Shown in pieces: positions 1 through 6,464 of a stretch of 10,844 nucleotides of DNA. The translations under genes were made by a program, and so were the position numbers. Position 1 is the first letter of the stretch. Every line of letters begins with the position of its first letter. Origin of the DNA: Deltaproteobacteria bacterium (GTDB lineage Bacteria; Desulfobacterota; Desulfobacteria; Desulfobacterales; JAUVVS01); assembly GCA_030604545.1 (NCBI GenBank), contig JAUVVS010000027.1, forward strand, positions 1 to 10,844, given 5' to 3'. The notes below the pieces were generated by a model. The model worked only from the letters and a program-made list of their open reading frames with translations, did no database searches and was not told where the DNA came from.

Positions 1-335
1 AAAGGATCTATAATATCTCCCGAAGATAAAGAGTATGCCATGGCATTAATCGTGAAATCCCTGCTATAAAGATCGTCTTCAATAGATGCCCCATTCATAG
101 ATGAGATATCATAAATATTATTTTCTGAGATCACACGAATAAGAATCTGCCCGGGTTTTCCCATCTTGACAAGCCGGCCGGTTTTTTTTGCTATTTTTTT
201 TGCAAATTTTTCCGGGTTTCCCATAACAGCAATGTCATAATCGACGGGAGATCGACCAAGAAGAAGGTCCCTGATCGAACCGCCTACAATATATGCATCC
301 TTAGCTTTAGGGATATTTGACTGTATTCGGAACAT
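1..335 (-). CDS. CCA tRNA nucleotidyltransferase / poly(A) polymerase family protein, N-terminal part (runs off the left edge)
   Basis: Translating the reverse strand from the ATG at 335-333 gives 111 codons that stay open to the window edge. The head-domain signature of the class II nucleotidyltransferases is clear: GGSIRD at residues 18-23, the metal-binding DYD at 32-34, and RDFTINAMA at 92-100. Family members add CCA to tRNA 3' ends or add poly(A) tails using ATP/CTP. The part that would tell these apart, the C-terminal RNA-binding or HD domain, lies outside the window, so no gene symbol is given. The ATG yields only 14 residues before the first beta strand and has no obvious Shine-Dalgarno sequence. 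The frame is open further upstream with TTG codons, so the true start could be earlier. An AT-rich hairpin (345-370) lies just upstream of the ATG. The gene is divergent from rho. Confidence 0.85.
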   Translation of the reverse strand, partial: MFRIQSNIPKAKDAYIVGGSIRDLLLGRSPVDYDIAVMGNPEKFAKKIAKKTGRLVKMGKPGQILIRVISENNIYDISSMNGASIEDDLYSRDFTINAMAYSLSSGDIIDP

Positions 336-344
336 GATAATTTC

Positions 345-370
345 GTAAAAAGTCAAAAATGACTTTTTGC
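345..370. repeat. AT-rich hairpin sharing the CGTAAAAAGTC core
   Basis: AAAAAGTCA (347-355) and TGACTTTTT (360-368) form a perfect 9-bp stem around a 4-nt loop. A T-G wobble and a G-C pair extend it to 11 bp. It sits 9 nt upstream of the start chosen for the - strand gene. Its left edge, CGTAAAAAGTC from 344, recurs at 824-833 (first 10 bases) and inverted at 950-960. It is too poor in GC to be a convincing intrinsic terminator. Confidence 0.6.
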
Positions 371-531
371 AAAGGTCTTTAATACTCAATCGAAAATCTT
401 CAATAGATCAAGGATATATTTGTTTTGATAAACTTTACAAGATAAAATATCTGGATATGATCACATTTAAAGCGGTCCTGCTTTCAAACGGCTAAATTGA
501 ATATAAAATATGAAAAAAGAGCCAAAAGTAC

Positions 532-562
532 TTGACATATAATAAATTCTGATTTATATAAT
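532..562 (+). promoter_or_regulatory. sigma70-type promoter, probably for rho
   Basis: A perfect -35 hexamer TTGACA lies at 532-537. It is followed either by TATATA at 555-560 (17-bp spacer) or by TATAAT at 557-562 (19-bp spacer). It is the best promoter match I see in the window and points toward rho. A start near 568-572 would give rho an untranslated leader of about 490 nt. Whether transcription reaches rho, or instead makes a short RNA, cannot be read from the sequence. Confidence 0.55.
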
Positions 563-823
563 ACTAAACTTTTTTTAAAATCCTCTTTTACCCAATTTTC
601 ATTTCAGGCTTAAATTACATCCTCAAGATACTCTATTTTTAGTTGCAGTCAATCTTGCGATAGCGTAATGTTTCTATAGGCATGAAATATTTATACTTTT
701 TGAAAGGGCCTCAATATTTCATAAAGAGATTGAGTCTTCCAACGGGAGAGAATACCTTATTTAATTCTTCTATTAAATCATAAGATACTTATATTCCTCC
801 ATTAAAATCAACATTGATGGTCG

Positions 824-960
824 CGTAAAAAGTAGAAAATCGTCTTTTTACTTGGTTTTAAGTTTTAGATGTTAGGTTTTAAGTGCCTAATTTAAATACT
901 AAAAAATATCTTAAATCTTAACACTTTAAACCTAAAACTTAATGAATTCGACTTTTTACG
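824..960. repeat. Inverted-repeat element with degenerate 7-bp periodicity, copy 1
   Basis: The ends are a perfect 10-bp inverted repeat, CGTAAAAAGT (824-833) and ACTTTTTACG (951-960). The left part also forms its own stem, GTAAAAAG (825-832) with CTTTTTAC (844-851). Inside are heptads: GTTTTAA 855-861, GTTTTAG 862-868, ATGTTAG 869-875 and GTTTTAA 876-882. They are mirrored on the right by TTAAATC 911-917, TTAACAC 918-924, TTTAAAC 925-931 and CTAAAAC 932-938. The 10-mer TAAGTTTTAG (859-868) is exactly complementary to 932-941. A GAATTCG/CGAATTC palindrome (944-950 and 959-965) closes the right side. A related copy lies between cdsA and dxr. Confidence 0.7.
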
Positions 961-1062
961 AATTCATAAACATTCATCTTGATGCAAATTCAACGGATTT
1001 TTGCAAATTCATAAGATTTGTTCCAAAATTAACCAAAAAATAAATAGCGGGGTAATAGATTA

Positions 1063-2310
1063 ATGGACTTAGTCGAGCTCAAAGACAAAGATATCAGTAC
1101 ATTGACAGAAATGGCCAAAGAGTATAGAGTTGATAGGGCTGCAGGAATGAGAAAGCAGGAGCTTATATTTGCTCTGCTTCAGGCACGGATTGAAAAAGAC
1201 GGTTTGATATTTGGTGAAGGTACACTGGAAATATTGCCGGATGGATTTGGTTTTTTAAGAGCGCCTAGTTACAATTATTTGCCGGGTCCTGATGATATTT
1301 ATGTATCACCTTCCCAAATACGCCGATTTAATCTGAAGACCGGGGATACTGTATCGGGACAGATTCGCCAGCCAAAAGAGTCCGAGAGATATTTTGCACT
1401 TTTGAAGGTTGAGGCCATAAATTATGAAGACCCGGAAAAAGCAAGAGATAAAATACTTTTTGACAACCTGACCCCGCTTTATCCAGACCAAAAAACGAAC
1501 CTTGAAGTTGAATCTGACAATTATTCCACACGCATAATGGACCTAATGACCCCAATCGGATTTGGACAAAGAGGTTTAATTGTTTCGCCCCCAAGGTCGG
1601 GAAAAACAATGCTGTTGCAATTTATTGCAAACAGCATAGTCGCCAATCACAATGATGTTGTCCTATTTGTACTCCTTATTGATGAACGCCCCGAAGAGGT
1701 TACAGACATGGAGCGATCCGTTAAGGGGGAAGTGATAAGCTCCACATTTGATGAACCTGCAGAAAGACATGTTCAGGTGGCTGAAATGGTTATCGAGAAG
1801 GCCAAAAGGCTGGTAGAATATAAAAAGGATGTTGTTATCCTTCTAGACAGTATAACCAGGCTTGCACGCGCTTACAATTCCGTTGTACCCCCCAGTGGAA
1901 AAATTCTTTCCGGAGGGGTCGATTCAAACGCACTGCAACGCCCAAAACGTTTCTTTGGGGCAGCCAGAAACATTGAAGAAGGTGGAAGCCTCACTATTAT
2001 TGCAACTGCCCTTGTTGATACCGGCAGCCGTATGGATGAAGTTATTTTTGAGGAATTCAAAGGTACCGGGAATATGGAGCTTCAATTAGATCGAAGGCTC
2101 GCGGACAAACGCCTCTTTCCCGCAATAGATATCAATAGATCCGGCACACGGAAAGAAGAACTCCTTTTAGATGAGGATACACTCAATAGAGTCTGGATTT
2201 TAAGAAAGCTTCTTTCCCCTCTAAATTCTGTAGACAGCTTGGAATTTTTACTTGAAAAAATGAGTGGAACAAAGGATAATAAAGAATTTTTACAGGCTAT
2301 GAATTCATAA
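1063..2310 (+). CDS. rho: Transcription termination factor Rho
   Basis: Rho is a hexameric RNA-dependent ATPase/helicase that loads on nascent RNA and terminates transcription. The 415-residue product is close to the usual ~419. In order: an N-terminal helical Rho_N domain (about 1-45); a cold-shock-like RNA-binding domain with GFGFLR at 61-66; Walker A PPRSGKT at 176-182; Walker B ending LLD at 260-262 and running into SITRLARAYN; a Q-loop near GGVDSNAL at 284-291; and a conserved C-terminal region. No insertion domain is present. The start ATG has a GGGG stretch about 11 nt upstream, a rather distant ribosome binding site. The gene ends Met-Asn-Ser-stop inside the perfect palindrome ATGAATTCAT (2299-2308). 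A long leader precedes it; Rho genes in other bacteria are often autoregulated there, but here that is inference. Confidence 0.97.
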   Translation: MDLVELKDKDISTLTEMAKEYRVDRAAGMRKQELIFALLQARIEKDGLIFGEGTLEILPDGFGFLRAPSYNYLPGPDDIYVSPSQIRRFNLKTGDTVSGQIRQPKESERYFALLKVEAINYEDPEKARDKILFDNLTPLYPDQKTNLEVESDNYSTRIMDLMTPIGFGQRGLIVSPPRSGKTMLLQFIANSIVANHNDVVLFVLLIDERPEEVTDMERSVKGEVISSTFDEPAERHVQVAEMVIEKAKRLVEYKKDVVILLDSITRLARAYNSVVPPSGKILSGGVDSNALQRPKRFFGAARNIEEGGSLTIIATALVDTGSRMDEVIFEEFKGTGNMELQLDRRLADKRLFPAIDINRSGTRKEELLLDEDTLNRVWILRKLLSPLNSVDSLEFLLEKMSGTKDNKEFLQAMNS

Positions 2311-2365
2311 ATAACATACTTAGTACCTTATACCGGTTTATCCGGGTTAGGAGTTGAAAGAAGAT

Positions 2366-2590
2366 ATGAAAAAAGACATTCACCCCAAATATTTTGATAC
2401 TACCATAAAATGTGCATGTGGAAATGTTCTGGAGGTTGGTTCAACAAAAGGAGATATTCGAGTTGAAATCTGTTCAAAATGCCATCCTTTTTTTACAGGT
2501 AAACAAAAGCTTATTGACACTGAAGGTAGAATTGAGCGCTTCCGCAGGAAATATGAGAAATTTCAAAAACAAGAGACGCCTAGCCGGTAA
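2366..2590 (+). CDS. rpmE: 50S ribosomal protein L31, zinc-binding type
   Basis: This is a 74-residue large-subunit protein. The start MKKDIHPKY is typical of L31. The cysteines C16, C18, C36 and C39 form the CxC...CxxC zinc site of the C+ form, which can be released or replaced by a cysteine-free paralogue under zinc limitation in some bacteria. I chose the ATG at 2366. An in-frame TTG at 2354 would add four residues, but it is only 0-1 nt from the GGAG at 2350-2353, which suits the ATG better (12-nt spacing). The gene follows rho by 55 nt. A small CCGG/CCGG stem (2333-2345) lies just before the ribosome binding site. The rho-rpmE-prfA-prmC order is common in related bacteria. Confidence 0.95.
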   Translation: MKKDIHPKYFDTTIKCACGNVLEVGSTKGDIRVEICSKCHPFFTGKQKLIDTEGRIERFRRKYEKFQKQETPSR

Positions 2591-2677
2591 CAAAACAAGA
2601 TCATTCTTTCAGCCCACAAAAAAGCGGATATCCAAAACTACTTATCACCTCAAAAGTATGTAAAGAATCCAGGCCTA

Positions 2678-2719
2678 AACAGGCGACGGACGATGGACGA
2701 CAGACGGCGGATGACAGAT
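2678..2719. repeat. Degenerate heptad tandem array, consensus GRYRGAY
   Basis: Five consecutive 7-bp units are GACGGAC 2685-2691, GATGGAC 2692-2698, GACAGAC 2699-2705, GGCGGAT 2706-2712 and GACAGAT 2713-2719. A weaker unit, AACAGGC, sits at 2678-2684. Positions 2-4 and 7 vary almost only by transitions. The array is clearly richer in GC than the flanking sequence. It lies in the 160-nt gap between rpmE and prfA, ending about 30-40 nt before the prfA start. Confidence 0.75.
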
Positions 2720-2759
2720 TCTTTTAAAACTTTAGGCATTTTTTTGGATAATGGAACCC

Positions 2760-3872
2760 ATGTTTGATAAACTAAAAGGAGTAGAAGAACGTTTCTTAGA
2801 GCTTGAAAAAAATTTAAGCGATCCTAAGATTGTTCAGAATCGTGAAACATACCAGAAGTATATTCGTGAACACGCCGACCTTAGTAAGGTTGTAGAGGTT
2901 TTTAGATCATACAAACAGACGGTGAAAGAACTTGATGACAGTATGGAGTTGTTAAAAGACGGCGATCCGGATATTGAAGATTTGGCCCGCGACGAGATAG
3001 AAAGGCTCAATCTTAAAAAGGAGAACCTCGAAAAAGACCTCACAAAGCTCCTTATGCCAAGGGATCCAAATGATGAAAAGAATGTGTTAATTGAAATACG
3101 AGCCGGTACAGGCGGTGAAGAAGCAGGCCTCTTTGCAAGTGATCTTTTCAGGATGTACAGCAGGTATGCAGAAAGCAAAGGCTGGAAAATAGAGGTTATG
3201 AACCATCATGCAACCGGCGTTGGTGGTTTAAAAGAGATTGTTGCCATGGTTCACGGCAAAAGGGCATACAGCCGTTTAAAGTATGAAAGCGGCACACATC
3301 GTGTTCAACGCGTTCCGACAACCGAGACACAGGGGCGAGTACATACGTCGGCTGTTACAGTTGCCGTACTGCCTGAAGCCGAAGATGTTGAAGTTCATAT
3401 CGATTCAGGTGAGATTAAAGTTGATGTATATCGTTCCACCGGTCCGGGCGGACAATCGGTCAATACAACCGATTCGGCTGTACGAATTACCCATCTGCCT
3501 ACAGGTCTTGTTGTTACATGTCAGGACGAAAAATCTCAGCTGAAAAACAGAAGCAAGGCAATGAAAGTTCTCCGTGCTCGTTTGCTTGATAGAATGATTC
3601 AAGAGCAAAACGAAAAGAGATCTGAAGAGCGGAAAAGTCAAGTAGGAACCGGAGATAGAAGCGAAAGAATCGGGACATATAACTTCCCCCAGGGAAGGGT
3701 TACGGACCACCGGATTGGGCTTACACTTTACAAGTTGGAAAGTATTTTGCAAGGTGAAATAGACGAAATAATAAACGAACTTACAACCTTTTATCAAACC
3801 CAGGCACTACAGAATGCAGAATCAATCAAAGACCCTATCAAAGACCGGAGAACCTCAATGGACCATTCTTAA
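2760..3872 (+). CDS. prfA: Peptide chain release factor 1 (RF1)
   Basis: RF1 reads UAA and UAG in the ribosomal A site and triggers peptide release. With the ATG at 2760 the protein has 370 residues. Domain 1 is a coiled, charged N-terminal region. It is followed by GTGGEEAGLFASDLFRMY, the stop-codon-reading tripeptide PTT at 186-188 inside VPTTETQGRVHTS (RF2 would have SPF), and the catalytic GGQ at 230-232. The ATG at 2751 is in frame and would add MEP. The start MFDKLKGVEERF resembles family N termini and has a GGA four nt upstream, so I prefer 2760, but either is possible. Q232 is the residue methylated by PrmC, encoded next. Four genes in the window end in TAG, so RF1 is needed here. Confidence 0.95.
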   Translation: MFDKLKGVEERFLELEKNLSDPKIVQNRETYQKYIREHADLSKVVEVFRSYKQTVKELDDSMELLKDGDPDIEDLARDEIERLNLKKENLEKDLTKLLMPRDPNDEKNVLIEIRAGTGGEEAGLFASDLFRMYSRYAESKGWKIEVMNHHATGVGGLKEIVAMVHGKRAYSRLKYESGTHRVQRVPTTETQGRVHTSAVTVAVLPEAEDVEVHIDSGEIKVDVYRSTGPGGQSVNTTDSAVRITHLPTGLVVTCQDEKSQLKNRSKAMKVLRARLLDRMIQEQNEKRSEERKSQVGTGDRSERIGTYNFPQGRVTDHRIGLTLYKLESILQGEIDEIINELTTFYQTQALQNAESIKDPIKDRRTSMDHS

Positions 3873-4728
3873 GCTCCTGAAATGGACCACTTCCTATTTT
3901 AATTCCCATGATATAGATAATCCAAGGGCCGCAGCCGAAATACTTCTTGCACATGCCTTAAAATTAAATAGAATTGATTTGTATTTACGTTACGATCAGC
4001 CGCTTTACAGCTCTGAGCTTTCTGATTTTAAAGTATTAATAAAAAGAAGGATCAACAGGGAGCCTATAGCATATATTTTAGGCAGCAAAGAGTTTTGGAG
4101 CATGGAATTATTTATCACAAAGGATGTTCTAATTCCGCGCCCTGAAACAGAGTGCCTTGTTGAGACAGTCCTTTCTTTTCTGCCTGAAAAAACAGACGGA
4201 ACACCAAAGCGCGTATTAGAACTTGGCACGGGATCCGGGGCTGTTATTCTTGCCCTTGCTGCTCAACGGACAAAGCATCTTTTTTTTGCATCTGACCGTA
4301 TTGTAAAGGCCGTTGAATTGGCTCAAAAGAATGCAAGACACCATGATCTTGACGGGTCGATTAATTTTTTTTCCGGTGATTGGTTTGCTCCTTTTAATAA
4401 TGATATAAATCCCTTTGATATTATAGTATCGAATCCGCCTTATATTCCAACTCAGGTTATTGGTCGACTTCAGCCGGAAATTTTCATGTATGAACCTGTT
4501 ATGGCGCTTGACGGCGGTGAAGATGGTCTCCAGTCAATAAATCATATTATACGATTTGCGCACTTATACCTAAGTAAAACCGGATATATGTTTCTGGAGA
4601 TAGGTCACGATCAGAAGAGTGAGGTAGAAAAGATTATAAATAGCTGTAACCAATTTAAAGAAATTGTTTTTAAAAAAGACTATAGCGGCTACTATCGTAT
4701 TGTTCAAATGAGGAAAAGTGGTGTTTAG
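3814..4728 (+). CDS. prmC: Release factor glutamine N5-methyltransferase PrmC (HemK)
   Basis: PrmC uses S-adenosylmethionine to methylate the glutamine of the GGQ motif in release factors, raising release efficiency. The 304-residue product has an N-terminal helical domain that docks the release factor and a Rossmann methyltransferase domain. LELGTGSG at 135-142 is the SAM-binding loop, and NPPY at 207-210 is the catalytic motif that holds the glutamine amide. The start at 3814 lies inside prfA, in another frame, and overlaps it by 59 nt. No later in-frame ATG precedes the conserved WTILKLLKWTTSYF stretch, and an AGG lies about 9 nt upstream, so this start is likely and translation is probably coupled to prfA. 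The neighbouring substrate gene supports the call. Confidence 0.95.
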   Translation: MQNQSKTLSKTGEPQWTILKLLKWTTSYFNSHDIDNPRAAAEILLAHALKLNRIDLYLRYDQPLYSSELSDFKVLIKRRINREPIAYILGSKEFWSMELFITKDVLIPRPETECLVETVLSFLPEKTDGTPKRVLELGTGSGAVILALAAQRTKHLFFASDRIVKAVELAQKNARHHDLDGSINFFSGDWFAPFNNDINPFDIIVSNPPYIPTQVIGRLQPEIFMYEPVMALDGGEDGLQSINHIIRFAHLYLSKTGYMFLEIGHDQKSEVEKIINSCNQFKEIVFKKDYSGYYRIVQMRKSGV

Positions 4729-4731
4729 TAT

Positions 4732-4755
4732 TTTGTGTTTTTGTGTCTTAGTGGC
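4732..4755. repeat. Degenerate 8-bp tandem repeat just after prmC
   Basis: Three 8-bp units follow each other: TTTGTGTT 4732-4739, TTTGTGTC 4740-4747 and TTAGTGGC 4748-4755. They begin 4 nt after the prmC stop codon. Similar TTTGTGTC-like octads are, as I recall, common dispersed sequences in bacterial genomes. Here there are only three units, so this could be chance. Confidence 0.4.
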
Positions 4756-4815
4756 CTCCGGCTCGGATAGCAAAATAACTTAGCAGTTATATAAAAAAAT
4801 GTTGCGAAACATGAT

Positions 4816-4846
4816 TTGATTTGTTACAAAACTCAGTTTGTAAATA
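4816..4846 (+). promoter_or_regulatory. Possible promoter for the rpsB operon
   Basis: TTGATT (4816-4821) is followed by TGTAAA (4839-4844, 17-bp spacer) or TAAATA (4841-4846, 19-bp spacer). Both -10 candidates are imperfect. Within it TACAAA (4825-4830) and TTTGTA (4837-4842) form a perfect inverted repeat around 6 nt, which could be an operator or chance. A start near 4850 would give rpsB a leader of about 105 nt. Confidence 0.3.
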
Positions 4847-4864
4847 TCGCACGTCTTTTGACCC

Positions 4865-4950
4865 GTCTCCTGGTGCTTTCATTGAAAGAGACAACCGAAA
4901 GTCGGAAGCGGGGTTGATGAAGGCGAAGGAAAAACCAAATTAGAAGGGAG
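4865..4950 (+). promoter_or_regulatory. Structured 5' leader of rpsB, candidate S2 autoregulatory RNA
   Basis: Two stems can be drawn. In the first, GTCT (4865-4868) pairs with AGAC (4889-4892) and, after a 7-nt bulge, CTTTC (4876-4880) pairs with GAAAG (4884-4888). In the second, CCGA (4895-4898) pairs with TCGG (4902-4905). A purine-rich stretch then leads to a strong ribosome binding site, GAAGGGAG, at 4943-4950. In gamma-proteobacteria the rpsB leader binds S2 and represses rpsB-tsf. The position and stem content fit such a role, but I cannot show that the fold matches a known operator. Confidence 0.35.
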
Positions 4951-4956
4951 TAAAAA

Positions 4957-5859
4957 ATGATTTACATTACAATGAAGGAACTCCTTGAAGCGGGAGTACA
5001 TTTTGGTCATCAGACAAAACGCTGGAACCCAAAGATGAAACCATACATCTTTGGAGCAAGAAACGGAATCTACATTATTGATCTTCAGAAAACCGTGCGC
5101 ATGTTCAAGGTTGTGTATGATTTTATAGTCGAAACGGTTGCAAACGGCAAGTCGGTCCTGTTTGTCGGCACCAAGAAACAGGCGCGTGAATCCATTTATG
5201 AAGAGGCAAATCGATGCGAAATGTTTTATGTTCATAACAGATGGCTTGGCGGGATGCTGACAAACTTTCAGACGATAAAACAAAGTATAGATCGCCTTAA
5301 TTATCTCAATACCATACAAAATGACGGCTCAATCAACCTGTTTCCCAAAAAGGAGAGATTAAAACTTGGAAAGGAACGTGTAAAACTCGATAATAATCTT
5401 GGCGGTATCCGCAGTATGGGCCAACTTCCCGGTGCTATCTTTATTGTTGATCCAAGAAGCGAGGCTATTGCAGTTCGTGAAGGAAAACGGCTCAATATAC
5501 CTATTACGGCAATTGTTGATACCAATTGTAATCCTGATGAAATCGATTACATCATACCCGGCAATGATGATGCTATACGCGCTATTCGGCTAATTACGTC
5601 CAGGATCGCTGATGCCTGCATCGAGGGTAAAGAGCGTCTGGCTGAAAGACAGCAGGCTGAGGCAGACAAAGAGATCGAAGAGGAATCAGAAATCACGGCT
5701 GCTAGTGCTGAATTAGAACCGGGTGAAAGGAAGGTTATTTCGGACGGCTCGGAAGGTCCTGTTGTAGAAATAACTAGAAAATCAGCATCTGGGATTTCAA
5801 AAGAATCAGAAAGAGAAGAACCGGAAGTAACTACTGAAGAAGAAAAGACAGGAGAATAA
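4957..5859 (+). CDS. rpsB: 30S ribosomal protein S2 with an acidic C-terminal extension
   Basis: S2 sits on the solvent side of the 30S subunit and is needed for S1 binding. The family core is plain: EAGVHFGH at 11-18, then RWNPKM and NGIYIIDLQKT. NRWLGGMLTNFQTI follows, and VDTNCNPDEIDYIIPGNDDAIRAI closes the core before about residue 225 (that last stretch is quoted only in part by position: it spans roughly 186-209). The product has 300 residues, against about 240-260 in most bacteria. The excess is a Glu/Lys/Ser-rich tail from about 230 to 300, with no recognisable domain and probably disordered. The start has an excellent GAAGGGAG ribosome binding site 6 nt upstream. It is the first gene of a tight cluster with tsf 2 nt downstream. 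A structured leader precedes it. Confidence 0.96.
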   Translation: MIYITMKELLEAGVHFGHQTKRWNPKMKPYIFGARNGIYIIDLQKTVRMFKVVYDFIVETVANGKSVLFVGTKKQARESIYEEANRCEMFYVHNRWLGGMLTNFQTIKQSIDRLNYLNTIQNDGSINLFPKKERLKLGKERVKLDNNLGGIRSMGQLPGAIFIVDPRSEAIAVREGKRLNIPITAIVDTNCNPDEIDYIIPGNDDAIRAIRLITSRIADACIEGKERLAERQQAEADKEIEEESEITAASAELEPGERKVISDGSEGPVVEITRKSASGISKESEREEPEVTTEEEKTGE

Positions 5860-5861
5860 AT

Positions 5862-6461
5862 ATGGCGGCAATTGATGTAGCATTGGTAAAGCAGCTTCGA
5901 GAAAAGTCAGGGGCTGGAATCTTGGATTGTAAAGAGGCACTTTCCGGGTGTGAAGGTAATATTATTAAAGCAGTTGAATATTTACGAAAAAAAGGTTTGG
6001 CAACAGCTCAAAAAAGAGCCGGAAGGACTACGGGGGAAGGAACGATTCAGGCTTATATTCATATGGGTGGAAAGATCGGAGTGCTTGTTGAAATAAACTG
6101 TGAGACCGATTTTGTTGCTAAGACCGATGATTTCAAAGCATTTGTAAAAAATATAGCAATGCATATTGCTGCTACAAATCCCATTAGCGTAGCATCAGAA
6201 GATGTGCCTGCAGAGGTTATAGATAAGGAAAAAGAAATCTATCGCGCCCAGGCTCTTGAAATGGGGAAACCTGAAAAGATAATAGGCAAAATAGCGGAGG
6301 GAAAACTTAATAAATTTTACAAGGATAACTGTCTGTTGCTCCAGCCTTATGTAAGGGATCCGGATGTAACCATTGAAGATGTTTTGAATGACATAATCGG
6401 AAAAACGGGTGAAAAGATTACAATTAAACGTTTTGCCCGATTTCAGATAGGGGGGTCATAG
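5862..6461 (+). CDS. tsf: Elongation factor Ts, short form
   Basis: EF-Ts recycles EF-Tu by driving GDP release. The 199-residue product begins with the UBA-like N-terminal domain (about 1-45, including LREKSGAGILDCKEAL). It carries the conserved TDFV at 82-85, which inserts into EF-Tu. Only one core subdomain is followed by a short C-terminal segment. This matches the compact ~200-residue form found in many bacteria rather than the ~283-residue E. coli type, so it is not a truncation. The ATG lies 2 nt after the rpsB stop, and its GGAG site overlaps the last rpsB codons, which suggests coupled translation with S2. Confidence 0.96.
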   Translation: MAAIDVALVKQLREKSGAGILDCKEALSGCEGNIIKAVEYLRKKGLATAQKRAGRTTGEGTIQAYIHMGGKIGVLVEINCETDFVAKTDDFKAFVKNIAMHIAATNPISVASEDVPAEVIDKEKEIYRAQALEMGKPEKIIGKIAEGKLNKFYKDNCLLLQPYVRDPDVTIEDVLNDIIGKTGEKITIKRFARFQIGGS

Positions 6462-6464
6462 ACC

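Larger units (their letters stand above)
336..1062. other. 727-bp non-coding divergent region between the nucleotidyltransferase gene and rho
   Basis: I find no convincing protein gene here. The region is very AT-rich. It holds a hairpin at 345-370, a strong promoter-like pair at 532-562, a weak 33-codon open frame at 682-783, a repeat element at 824-960 and a direct repeat TGCAAATTCA at 983-992 and 1002-1011. The 11-bp sequence CGTAAAAAGTC at 344-354 recurs exactly inverted at 950-960, so 617 bp of this gap are bounded by perfect 11-bp inverted repeats. Its length is unusual next to the tight spacing of most genes downstream. It could be a long regulatory leader for rho, a pile-up of small repeats, or both. 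Confidence 0.7.

Noticed and set aside
825..851. GTAAAAAG...CTTTTTAC hairpin as an intrinsic terminator
   Set aside because: The T run lies within the stem, the stem has almost no G-C pairs, and the same core recurs as part of a repeat, which explains it better.
336..1062. CRISPR array or tRNA gene in the large gap
   Set aside because: There are no regularly spaced identical repeats with unique spacers, and no cloverleaf with T-loop GTTCRA-type sequence could be found.
2412..2663. 83-codon + strand frame overlapping rpmE
   Set aside because: It is an alternative frame of the L31 gene; the zinc cysteines and family N terminus are in the other frame.
2834..3178. Reverse-strand open frame of 114 codons inside prfA
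   Set aside because: It lies wholly within the well-supported RF1 gene, is rich in Ser/Arg/Phe as expected from antisense of Lys/Glu-rich coding sequence, and has no family features.
4789..4815. Hairpin ATGTT-GCGA-AACAT near 4799-4812 as an intrinsic terminator for prmC
   Set aside because: The stem is only 5 bp and AT-rich and is followed by no T run on the + strand, so it does not support termination.
4879..5319. Reverse-strand open frame of 146 codons over the rpsB start
   Set aside because: It is antisense to conserved S2 sequence and to its ribosome binding site; no motif is recognisable.
5862..6461. EF-Ts as a truncated pseudogene
   Set aside because: At 199 residues it is shorter than the E. 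coli protein but matches the common compact bacterial form, with TDFV and an intact C-terminal segment.
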